From NCBI GenBank assembly GCA_946628455.1, contig CAMOWP010000127.1:1-5000 (forward strand): a stretch of 5,000 nt of DNA. The letters run 5' to 3'. The position numbers and the translations under genes were made by a program. This document shows positions 1 through 5,000 of this stretch, piece after piece (position 1 is the stretch's first letter; the number at the start of each line of letters is the position of its first letter). Under the pieces are notes generated by a model that worked only from the letters and a program-made list of their open reading frames with translations, did not search any database and had not been told where the DNA came from. Source of the DNA: an uncultured Clostridia bacterium (GTDB lineage: Bacteria > Bacillota > Clostridia > Oscillospirales > Acutalibacteraceae).

Positions 1-239
1 AGCCCTTCCCCGCAGTTCTTCTCAAGGGCTTCGGCGGCGGCGACGGCTACGGCTCCTCCTTCCTTTACGCTCTCCTTCAGGGCAAGGATATAATCGATTG
101 CCTTGAATTCGGCTCAGCCTCCGCTTCTATCCTTATCGCCGCTCACTCCTGCTCCGACGCTATGCCAACCGCACAGCAGGTTCAGGATTATATTGATAAG
201 TGTAAGGAGGAGTACGGCGAGATGGTTGCCAGAGCTTAA
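1..239 (+). CDS. iolC: PfkB-family sugar kinase, C-terminal part; probably 5-dehydro-2-deoxygluconokinase (IolC)
   Basis: This is the last 78 complete codons (first full codon at 3, TAA at 237-239) of a ribokinase/PfkB-type carbohydrate kinase whose start lies outside the window. The fragment holds the PfkB C-terminal signature: the anion-hole loop GGGDGYGSSF, with the catalytic-base Asp encoded at 42-44, followed by the helix FLYALLQGKD. It then has EFGSASASILIAAHSCSDAMPT, which is the part most typical of IolC, the inositol-catabolism kinase that phosphorylates 2-deoxy-5-keto-gluconate. The usual GAGD reads GGGD here. The tail ends in a charged helix, KCKEEYGEMVARA. Family membership is secure. 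The IolC assignment rests on memory of the SASAS...HSCS.AMPT pattern and is less certain; another sugar kinase such as a KDG kinase or fructokinase is possible. The next gene has its own promoter 89 bases downstream, so the two are probably separate transcription units. I see no strong terminator after this gene. Confidence 0.72.
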   Translation, partial: PFPAVLLKGFGGGDGYGSSFLYALLQGKDIIDCLEFGSASASILIAAHSCSDAMPTAQQVQDYIDKCKEEYGEMVARA

Positions 240-327
240 GCGGCATCTTTTTCCGCCCGACTGCGTTACAGTTAAAATTCTGCTCGCTTAAATTAAGAAC
301 TTGATATTATAATTTATAATTTGTTTA

Positions 328-356
328 TTGATTTTACTGTATGATTATGGTAAAAT
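328..356 (+). promoter_or_regulatory. Sigma-A-type promoter for the riboswitch/P-type ATPase transcript
   Basis: A -35 box TTGATT (328-333) and a -10 box TAAAAT (351-356) are separated by exactly 17 bases. Each box matches four or five of six consensus positions. The predicted start point, about 362-364, falls at the first base of the riboswitch aptamer, as expected for a riboswitch leader. The 30-odd bases upstream (about 291-327) are almost pure A/T and could act as an UP element. A second pair, TTGATA (301-306) and TTTATT (324-329), also has 17-base spacing, but its -10 is poorer and it would add an unneeded leader. Confidence 0.7.
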
Positions 357-363
357 GTAAAAC

Positions 364-462
364 TGTATAAGGGAGTAATTCCGCGCAATCTGTACATAGC
401 GCGAGTTAAATCAACAACTTGCCTTTACGGCTGGTTTAACCTTAAAGAATGAGACTTATACA
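364..462 (+). promoter_or_regulatory. yybP-ykoY family Mn2+ riboswitch aptamer
   Basis: The leader matches the yybP-ykoY architecture. P1 is a perfect 8-bp helix (364-371 with 455-462, TGTATAAG/CTTATACA). The conserved L1 sequence AGGGAGTA follows (370-377). P2 is CGCGC/GCGCG (382-386 with 399-403) with a 12-base loop. P3 is GTTAAA/TTTAAC (405-410 with 435-440). The conserved L3 segment TCAACA (411-416) and a small GCC/GGC hairpin (421-423/429-431) precede CTGG. The 3' hallmark GAATGAGAC (447-455) closes the element. In this family Mn2+ is bound where L1 and L3 dock, which stabilises P1. It commonly controls Mn2+ exporters (MntP-type) and P-type ATPases, matching the gene downstream. The usual helix after P3 seems reduced here. 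An intrinsic terminator shares the 3' strand of P1, so this should be a transcriptional ON switch at high Mn2+. Confidence 0.93.
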
Positions 463-491
463 TAGACTTGCGTCTATGTATAGGTTTTTTT
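455..491 (+). terminator. Riboswitch-controlled intrinsic terminator (expression platform)
   Basis: A 13-bp stem pairs 455-467 (CTTATACATAGAC) with 472-484 (GTCTATGTATAGG), including one T-G wobble. The loop is TTGC (468-471) and a run of seven T follows at 485-491. The stem's first eight bases (455-462) are the 3' strand of aptamer helix P1, so the two structures exclude each other. Without ligand the 13-bp terminator should win and stop transcription before the coding region; with P1 locked only five inner pairs of the terminator could form. Confidence 0.92.
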
Positions 492-494
492 GTT

Positions 495-499
495 AGGAG
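495..499 (+). promoter_or_regulatory. Ribosome binding site that fixes the P-type ATPase start
   Basis: AGGAG lies seven bases before ATG at 507-509 and just after the terminator T-run. It decides the start. The reading frame stays open upstream to a TTG at 468, but that TTG is in the terminator loop and has no Shine-Dalgarno, so the 13 extra codons are not translated. Confidence 0.92.
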
Positions 500-506
500 T
501 GAACAT

Positions 507-3200
507 ATGAAAGAATACTTAAGAAATTTCACTGAGGTTATGGAGGAAAACAACACCTCAGTCAACGGTCTTTCCTCGGCTGAGGCTCAGGCAAGGCTTG
601 AAAAGAATGGCAAGAACAAGCTTGCTGAGGACAAAAAGGATTCGCTTTTAAAGCGCTTTTTATCTCAGCTTGCAGACCCGATGATTATTATTCTTATCGT
701 TGCCGCAGTTATCAGCGCCGTTACAGCTGTTTTCAACGGCGAAAAAGAGGGCTGGGCAGACGTTATAATCATTATGGTTGTTGTTATTATCAACGCAGTT
801 CTCGGCGTTTATCAGGAATCAAAGGCTGAAAAGGCTATCGAGGCGCTTCAGGAAATCGCGGCAGCAACCTCCAAGGTTATCCGCGACGGCAAGCTGATTG
901 ACGTTAAGAGCGAGGACCTCGTTACAGGCGATATCGTTGTTATTGAAGCAGGCGACAGCATCCCTGCGGACTGCCGTATTATTGAAAACGCTTCCCTTAA
1001 AATTGAAGAGGCGGCGCTTACGGGTGAGTCCGTTCCCGTTAACAAAACAGTTGACATTATTGACACCGAGGGCTCGGACGACGTTCCTCTCGGAGACAGA
1101 AAAAATATGTGCTATATGGGCTCCAACGTTGTTTACGGACGCGGCAAGGCCGTTGTTGTTGCAACTGGTATGGACACCGAAATGGGTAAAATAGCAGACG
1201 CTCTTACTCAGGCTAAGGACGAGGAAACTCCGCTTCAGATTAAGCTTAATCAGCTTTCAAAGGTGCTTTCCGTTCTCGTTCTCGGAATCTGCGTTTTCAT
1301 CTTTGCATTTGATATTATCCGCACCCTTATGGTTGGCGACAAGGTTACGTTTGATAACACTCTTGAATTCTTTATGGTTGCAGTTTCGCTGGCTGTTGCG
1401 GCTATCCCCGAGGGACTTGCGGCTGTTGTTACCATCGTTCTTTCAATCGGCGTTACAAAGATGAGCAAGCGAAACGCCGTTATCAGAAAGCTTACAGCCG
1501 TTGAAACGCTCGGCTGTACTCAGATTATCTGCTCCGATAAAACGGGTACTCTTACTCAGAACAAGATGACCGTTGTTGAGCACAGAGGCGATAACGAGGA
1601 GCTTCTTGCAACGGCTATGGCTCTTTGCTGCGACGCAGAGCTTCAGGCAGACGACACCGTTAAGGGTGAGCCTACAGAAGCAGCGCTTGTTGCGTATGCA
1701 AATTCTCTCGGCCTCAAAAAATACGAGCTTGAAGAAAAAATGCCGAGAGTCGGCGAAGCTCCGTTTGATTCAGGCAGAAAGATGATGTCAACAATCCACA
1801 AGACTGAGCACGGCTTTGTTCAGTACACTAAGGGAGCTCCCGACGTTGTGCTTGCGCTTTGCACAAGCGTGCTTTCAGACGGCAAGGAAGTTCCGATGAC
1901 AGATGAAATCAGGGCTGAAATTGCCGCTCAGAACAAGGAGATGGCAGACCAGGCGCTCCGCGTTCTCTGCGCTGCTATGAGAACATACAAAAAGCAGCCT
2001 TCAAACGAGGCTGAGGAGCTTGAAAAGGACCTTTGCTATATCGGACTTACGGGTATGATTGACCCTGTACGCCCCGAGGTTGTTGACGCAATCAAGGAGT
2101 GCGCAACAGCAGGCATCAGACCGATTATGATTACGGGCGACCATAAGGACACCGCGGTTGCAATTGCTAAATCGCTCGGCATTATTGACGACGCAAGCAA
2201 GGCTATCACAGGCTCCGAGCTCAACAAAATAAGCGACGAGGAGCTTGACGCTAAAATTGAAGAATACTCGGTTTACGCCCGCGTTCAGCCTGAGCACAAG
2301 GTAAGAATCGTTCAGGCTTGGAAAAAGAAGGGTATGATTACCGCTATGACAGGCGACGGCGTTAACGACGCGCCTTCAATCAAAAATGCCGATATCGGCG
2401 TTGGTATGGGCATAACGGGTACTGACGTTACAAAGAACGTTGCCGATATGGTTCTTGCAGACGATAACTTTGCAACAATCGTTTCTGCCGTTGAAGAGGG
2501 AAGAAAGATTTATGACAACATCCGTGCGTCAATTCAGTTCCTTCTTTCAAGCAACCTTTCCGAGGTGCTCACAATCTTCATTGCAACGCTCTTAGGCTTC
2601 ACTCTCTTTGAGCCCGTTCACCTTCTCTGGATTAATCTTATTACAGACTGCTTCCCCGCGCTCGCTCTCGGTATGGAAAAGGGCGACCCCGATATTATGC
2701 GCCGCGCTCCGCGTGACAGCAAGGACGGCATTTTTGCAGGCGGTATGGGAATTGACTGCGCTTGGCAGGGTGTAATGGTAACAGTTCTTACCCTTGCGGC
2801 ATATATTGCAGGCATCGTTATGGGCGCTAAGGCTGAAAATTATCCGATAAATTCGTTTATGGGAATTTTCGCAATCAACGATGGAATTATTCACCAGAAC
2901 GGTATGACAATGGCGTTCCTTACTCTTTCAATGTCTGAGATTTTCCATTCGTTCAATATGCGCTCGCGCCGCCAGTCAATCGCTAAGATGGGCAGCCTTA
3001 ACTGGTATCTTATCGGCGCAATGGTGCTTTCGTTAATACTTTCTACGGTTGTAATTTACGTTCCGTTCCTCGCAAAGGCATTCGACTTTGCTCATATCAC
3101 ACTCCAAGAATATGCTACATCACTCGGCATCGCATTCCTCGTAATCCCGATTGTTGAAATCGTAAAGGCAATTCAGAGAGCTGTTGAAAAGAAAAAGTAA
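507..3200 (+). CDS. Ca2+/Mn2+-transporting P-type ATPase (P2A class, SERCA/PacL/YloB-like exporter)
   Basis: This is an 897-residue membrane pump, full length for the bacterial family, using ATP to export divalent cations from the cytoplasm. Visible in order: N-terminal cation-ATPase domain (about 5-55); M1-M2 (about 59-76, 84-103); actuator domain with TGES (172-175); M3 (about 253-276) and M4 with VAAIPEGL (E302); the phosphorylation site CSDKTGTLT with D344 as the phosphorylated Asp; nucleotide-domain KGAPD (442-446); TGD (543-545); GDGVND (616-621); then M5-M10. The metal ligands known from SERCA are all present: E302 in M4, N683 and E686 in M5, N710, T713 and D714 in M6, and E811 in M8. 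Both SERCA-like sites I and II therefore look intact, whereas PMR1/SPCA-type pumps keep only site II. The M4 motif is PEGLA rather than PEGLP. Start ATG follows AGGAG by seven bases. Expression is controlled by the upstream yybP-ykoY riboswitch, so Mn2+ is a likely physiological substrate, Ca2+ an alternative or co-substrate. The gene is monocistronic, with a terminator 10 bases after the stop. Confidence 0.95.
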   Translation: MKEYLRNFTEVMEENNTSVNGLSSAEAQARLEKNGKNKLAEDKKDSLLKRFLSQLADPMIIILIVAAVISAVTAVFNGEKEGWADVIIIMVVVIINAVLGVYQESKAEKAIEALQEIAAATSKVIRDGKLIDVKSEDLVTGDIVVIEAGDSIPADCRIIENASLKIEEAALTGESVPVNKTVDIIDTEGSDDVPLGDRKNMCYMGSNVVYGRGKAVVVATGMDTEMGKIADALTQAKDEETPLQIKLNQLSKVLSVLVLGICVFIFAFDIIRTLMVGDKVTFDNTLEFFMVAVSLAVAAIPEGLAAVVTIVLSIGVTKMSKRNAVIRKLTAVETLGCTQIICSDKTGTLTQNKMTVVEHRGDNEELLATAMALCCDAELQADDTVKGEPTEAALVAYANSLGLKKYELEEKMPRVGEAPFDSGRKMMSTIHKTEHGFVQYTKGAPDVVLALCTSVLSDGKEVPMTDEIRAEIAAQNKEMADQALRVLCAAMRTYKKQPSNEAEELEKDLCYIGLTGMIDPVRPEVVDAIKECATAGIRPIMITGDHKDTAVAIAKSLGIIDDASKAITGSELNKISDEELDAKIEEYSVYARVQPEHKVRIVQAWKKKGMITAMTGDGVNDAPSIKNADIGVGMGITGTDVTKNVADMVLADDNFATIVSAVEEGRKIYDNIRASIQFLLSSNLSEVLTIFIATLLGFTLFEPVHLLWINLITDCFPALALGMEKGDPDIMRRAPRDSKDGIFAGGMGIDCAWQGVMVTVLTLAAYIAGIVMGAKAENYPINSFMGIFAINDGIIHQNGMTMAFLTLSMSEIFHSFNMRSRRQSIAKMGSLNWYLIGAMVLSLILSTVVIYVPFLAKAFDFAHITLQEYATSLGIAFLVIPIVEIVKAIQRAVEKKK

Positions 3201-3210
3201 ATACTTTTAA

Positions 3211-3239
3211 GGGAGAGCCTATGTGCTCTCCCGATTTTT
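3211..3239 (+). terminator. Intrinsic terminator after the P-type ATPase gene
   Basis: A perfect 8-bp GC-rich stem, GGGAGAGC (3211-3218) with GCTCTCCC (3225-3232), has a six-base loop CTATGT. It is followed by GA and five T (3235-3239), with further T-rich sequence to 3254. It starts 10 bases after the TAA and separates the pump gene from the methyltransferase pair. The opposite strand lacks a T-run after the hairpin, so it is one-directional. Confidence 0.9.
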
Positions 3240-3240
3240 G

Positions 3241-3269
3241 TTTACTTTACTTTTAACTTGTGGTAATAT
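3241..3269 (+). promoter_or_regulatory. Extended -10 promoter for the rRNA methyltransferase gene
   Basis: TTTACT (3241-3246) and TAATAT (3264-3269) are 17 bases apart, each matching four of six consensus positions. The -10 is preceded by TGG, giving the extended -10 form TGn. The predicted start point, six or seven bases after the -10, is 3275-3277, on or next to the ATG at 3277. It lies directly behind the ATPase terminator, where a new promoter is needed. The boxes are modest, so this is a prediction. Confidence 0.5.
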
Positions 3270-3276
3270 TTAATTT

Positions 3277-4629
3277 ATGGATATTAAGAAGAATGACGAT
3301 ATAAAACTGAATATCGAGGCGATGACGAGCGAGGGGAGCGCAGTCGGGCATTATGACGGGATTGCCGTTTTCGTGCGCGGAGCTGTTCCCGGGGATATTA
3401 TCGTTGCGCATATAATAAAAACCTCAAAGCGTTACTGTATCGGAATAATAAAAGATATTATTACCCGTTCGCCGTCAAGGATTAAGAGCGACTGCCCCGT
3501 TTCGGATAAATGCGGCGGCTGCTCCTTCCGCAATATGACTTATGCCGAGGAGCTGAAATACAAGCACAGCAGGGTTAAGGACGCGGTCGAAAGAATCGGT
3601 CATCTTGACGTTCCCGTTAAAGACGTTATCGGAGCTGATAAGATTGACGGCTACAGAAATAAGGGGCAGTATCCCGTTTCGATAAGCGACGGTGAGCTAT
3701 ACGCGGGCTTTTATGCCTATAAGAGCCACAGAATTATCCCTGCAAGCGGCTGTAAGCTCCAGAACGGGGCTTTTGACGGATGTCTGAGCTCGTTTGCAAG
3801 TTGGGTCGAAAAGGCGAAAATAAGCTCATACGACGAAAAAACAGGCAAGGGGCTTTTAAGGCATATTTATCTCAGGAGGACGTCCCTCGGTGAGATTATG
3901 GCGTGCGCCGTTATTAACGCTGATACTCTTCCTGAGAAAGAGATTCTCATTGAAGAGCTGCTGAAAAACGACGGAATAAAAAGCATTTGCGTTAATATAA
4001 ATAAAAGTAACAGCAACGTGATTTTAGGCGATAAAACCATAACGTTATGGGGAAGCGATGTTATCCGCGACAGTCTTCTCGGGCTTACCTTTGAAATATC
4101 GCCAAACTCGTTTTACCAGGTCAATCACGACCAGTGTGAAAAGCTGTATAAGAAGGCGGCTGAATACGCTGCGCTTACAGGAAATGAAACGGTTGTTGAC
4201 CTTTACTGCGGCGCAGGCACAATCGGTCTGACTATGGCAGACAGAGCGAAGAAATTATTCGGAATTGAAATTATTCCGCAGGCGATTGAAAACGCAAAGA
4301 AAAATGCCCAAATCAACGGGATAACTAACGCTGAATTTTTCTGCGGAGACGCGGCGCAGGGTGCCGAAATGCTTGAAAACAGGGGAATCAGGCCTGACGT
4401 TGTTATTCTTGACCCGCCGCGAAAGGGCTGCCAAAGGGAGCTTTTTGACACCATTGAAAAAATGGCTCCGAAAAGGATAGTTTACGTTTCGTGCGACAGC
4501 TCAACGCTTGCGCGCGACCTTGCAATATTAGACGAAAAGGGATACAAAACAGAGGAAATTACCCCGGTTGATATGTTCCCGAGAACGCCGCACGTTGAAG
4601 CGGTTGCATTGATTTCATCCGGGGCATAG
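3277..4629 (+). CDS. rlmD: 23S rRNA (uracil-C5)-methyltransferase, RlmD/RlmCD (RumA/TrmA) family
   Basis: This 450-residue enzyme transfers a methyl group from SAM to C5 of a uridine in 23S rRNA (U1939 by RlmD; U747 as well in the Gram-positive dual enzyme RlmCD). It starts with a TRAM RNA-binding domain (about 7-62, including GSAVGHYDGIAVFVRGAVPGD). The 4Fe-4S ligands follow as C73, C79 and C82 (Cx5CxxC), with the fourth, C159, in PASGCKL. A central domain carries YRNKGQYPV (126-134). The catalytic domain has the SAM-contacting Q281 (SFYQVN), SAM motif I VVDLYCGAGTIG (306-317), DPPRKG (379-384), nucleophile C406 in YVSCDSSTLARDL and the general-base Glu E441 in PHVEAVAL. All catalytic residues are present and length is normal. 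A TAA at 3271-3273 in frame bars any longer start, and the TRAM domain needs the ATG at 3277, yet no Shine-Dalgarno precedes it. Firmicutes often carry two or more paralogues, so the exact target uridine is uncertain. It is followed after 30 bases by another methyltransferase gene, probably in one operon. Confidence 0.94.
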   Translation: MDIKKNDDIKLNIEAMTSEGSAVGHYDGIAVFVRGAVPGDIIVAHIIKTSKRYCIGIIKDIITRSPSRIKSDCPVSDKCGGCSFRNMTYAEELKYKHSRVKDAVERIGHLDVPVKDVIGADKIDGYRNKGQYPVSISDGELYAGFYAYKSHRIIPASGCKLQNGAFDGCLSSFASWVEKAKISSYDEKTGKGLLRHIYLRRTSLGEIMACAVINADTLPEKEILIEELLKNDGIKSICVNINKSNSNVILGDKTITLWGSDVIRDSLLGLTFEISPNSFYQVNHDQCEKLYKKAAEYAALTGNETVVDLYCGAGTIGLTMADRAKKLFGIEIIPQAIENAKKNAQINGITNAEFFCGDAAQGAEMLENRGIRPDVVILDPPRKGCQRELFDTIEKMAPKRIVYVSCDSSTLARDLAILDEKGYKTEEITPVDMFPRTPHVEAVALISSGA

Positions 4630-4649
4630 ATTTTCATAATTTGCTTTTT

Positions 4650-4654
4650 AGGAG
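4650..4654 (+). promoter_or_regulatory. Ribosome binding site of the downstream methyltransferase
   Basis: AGGAG lies five bases before the ATG at 4660 and fixes that start. It contrasts with the gene before it, which has no recognisable Shine-Dalgarno. No hairpin or T-run lies in the 30-base gap, so co-transcription from upstream is likely. Confidence 0.88.
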
Positions 4655-4659
4655 AAGCT

Positions 4660-5000
4660 ATGGATATTAATGAAATAAATCTGGATATGCGTTACAGACA
4701 TCCGTGGGAAATCAGCAGAACAAAATGCCTGCTGTGGGAGCTGCGACCCATACTTAAAAAGCTCGGAGATAATGCCGTATTCATTGATTTCGGCGCGGGA
4801 GACCAGTATTTTGACGACGCTCTTCTTGAGCGTTATCCGGGCTATACTGCTGCCGCGGTGGACATAGGCTATACGCCCGAAGCGCTGAAAAAAATCGGGA
4901 AAAGGGTGCGCAATCTTTCAAAGATTAAGACTGCCGAATCTCTTGACTCGCTGAGCATTCAAAGCGCTGATTTTGCCTTGATGATGGATTCGCTTGAATA
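4660..5000 (+). CDS. Class I SAM-dependent methyltransferase of unknown substrate, N-terminal part
   Basis: The first 113 codons are visible; the gene continues past the window end. The N-terminus has the segment YRHPWEISRTKCLLWEL (residues 12-28), a helix found before the Rossmann fold in a group of bacterial methyltransferases. The fold itself follows: strand 1 and the glycine loop VFIDFGAGDQYFDDAL (40-55, motif I), strand 2 ending in the acidic residue AAAVDIGY (64-71), and strand 4 SADFALMMDSLE (102-113), resembling the usual D.vl..d.lEH motif. SAM binding is therefore well supported. The substrate is not. From memory, proteins starting with RHPWE often sit in polysaccharide or glycosyltransferase clusters, so a surface-glycan or lipid-intermediate substrate is possible, but nothing in this window confirms it. 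It lies 30 bases after the rRNA methyltransferase on the same strand with its own strong ribosome binding site. Confidence 0.85.
   Translation, partial: MDINEINLDMRYRHPWEISRTKCLLWELRPILKKLGDNAVFIDFGAGDQYFDDALLERYPGYTAAAVDIGYTPEALKKIGKRVRNLSKIKTAESLDSLSIQSADFALMMDSLE

Noticed and set aside
240..256. GCGG/CCGC hairpin after the sugar kinase stop as a terminator
   Set aside because: The stem is only 4 bp with a 9-base loop and no T-run follows on the + strand.
236..291. Inverted repeat TTAAGCG (236-242) / CGCTTAA (285-291)
   Set aside because: Seven bases with a 42-base interior, no T-run after it and no recognised binding-site form; likely chance.
103..291. 62-codon + strand open frame
   Set aside because: It overlaps the sugar kinase C-terminus in another frame, and the kinase frame gives a clear PfkB signature.
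301..329. Alternative promoter TTGATA-17-TTTATT
   Set aside because: The -10 is weak, and TTGATT-17-TAAAAT just downstream places the start exactly at the riboswitch.
468..506. Longer P-type ATPase start at TTG 468 (13 extra codons)
   Set aside because: The TTG lies in the terminator hairpin loop and the extra codons run through the hairpin and its T-run, with no Shine-Dalgarno. ATG 507 has AGGAG at good spacing.
2592..2894. Minus-strand open frames inside the ATPase gene (also 848-1066, 1250-1468, 2001-2297, 2618-2815) and 4203-4454 inside the rRNA methyltransferase
   Set aside because: Each is antisense to a confidently identified conserved gene, with low-complexity, Ser/Ala/Ile-rich translations and no domain signature.
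3322..3324. Second ATG as the rRNA methyltransferase start, with GAGG-like bases before it
   Set aside because: It would cut into the TRAM domain, and the spacing from GAGG to ATG is too short.
4492..4500. Loss of the Pro/Asn of the usual VSCNP motif in the rRNA methyltransferase (VSCDSS here) as a sign of inactivity
   Set aside because: The nucleophilic Cys and the rest of the catalytic set are intact, and variation after the Cys is common in Gram-positive members.

Overview
The window looks like the chromosome of a Firmicute of class Clostridia, probably an Oscillospiraceae/Ruminococcaceae-type gut anaerobe. The evidence is moderate GC in coding DNA with AT-rich gaps, AGGAG-type ribosome binding sites, a yybP-ykoY riboswitch, and protein flavours (IolC-like kinase, Fe-S TrmA-family rRNA methyltransferase) common in that group. 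This taxonomic call is inference. All recognised genes lie on the + strand.

Layout. Positions 1-239 hold the last 78 codons of a PfkB-family sugar kinase, most like IolC. A 267-base gap follows. It carries a sigma-A-type promoter (328-356), a yybP-ykoY Mn2+-sensing aptamer (about 364-462), an intrinsic terminator that shares its 5' arm with aptamer helix P1 (455-491), and the ribosome binding site of the next gene. Positions 507-3200 encode an 897-residue P-type ATPase of the Ca2+/Mn2+ class (P2A, SERCA/PacL/YloB-like), ended by a clear terminator at 3211-3239. A short gap holds an extended -10 promoter whose predicted start point falls on or next to the ATG of the next gene. That gene (3277-4629) is a complete RlmD/RlmCD-type 23S rRNA m5U methyltransferase with TRAM domain and 4Fe-4S cysteines. 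Thirty bases on, with its own strong Shine-Dalgarno, starts a class I SAM-dependent methyltransferase of unknown substrate that runs off the window at 5000.

How it works together. The promoter, riboswitch, terminator and pump form a self-contained metal-homeostasis unit. High cytosolic Mn2+ should stabilise aptamer helix P1, break the terminator, and allow transcription of an exporter. The rRNA methyltransferase and the downstream methyltransferase probably form a separate small operon. The kinase belongs to an upstream carbohydrate (probably inositol) locus and has no visible link to the rest.

The most interesting points are the exact P1/terminator overlap, a second 11-base-pair complementarity between the aptamer P2 loop and the terminator 3' arm, the pairing of a Mn2+ riboswitch with a pump that keeps the full two-site SERCA-like Ca2+ ligand set, and the apparently leaderless mRNA of the rRNA methyltransferase. 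I see no mobile element, CRISPR array, tRNA or rRNA, and no wholly new system. The leader RNA is the place where something undescribed could be hiding.
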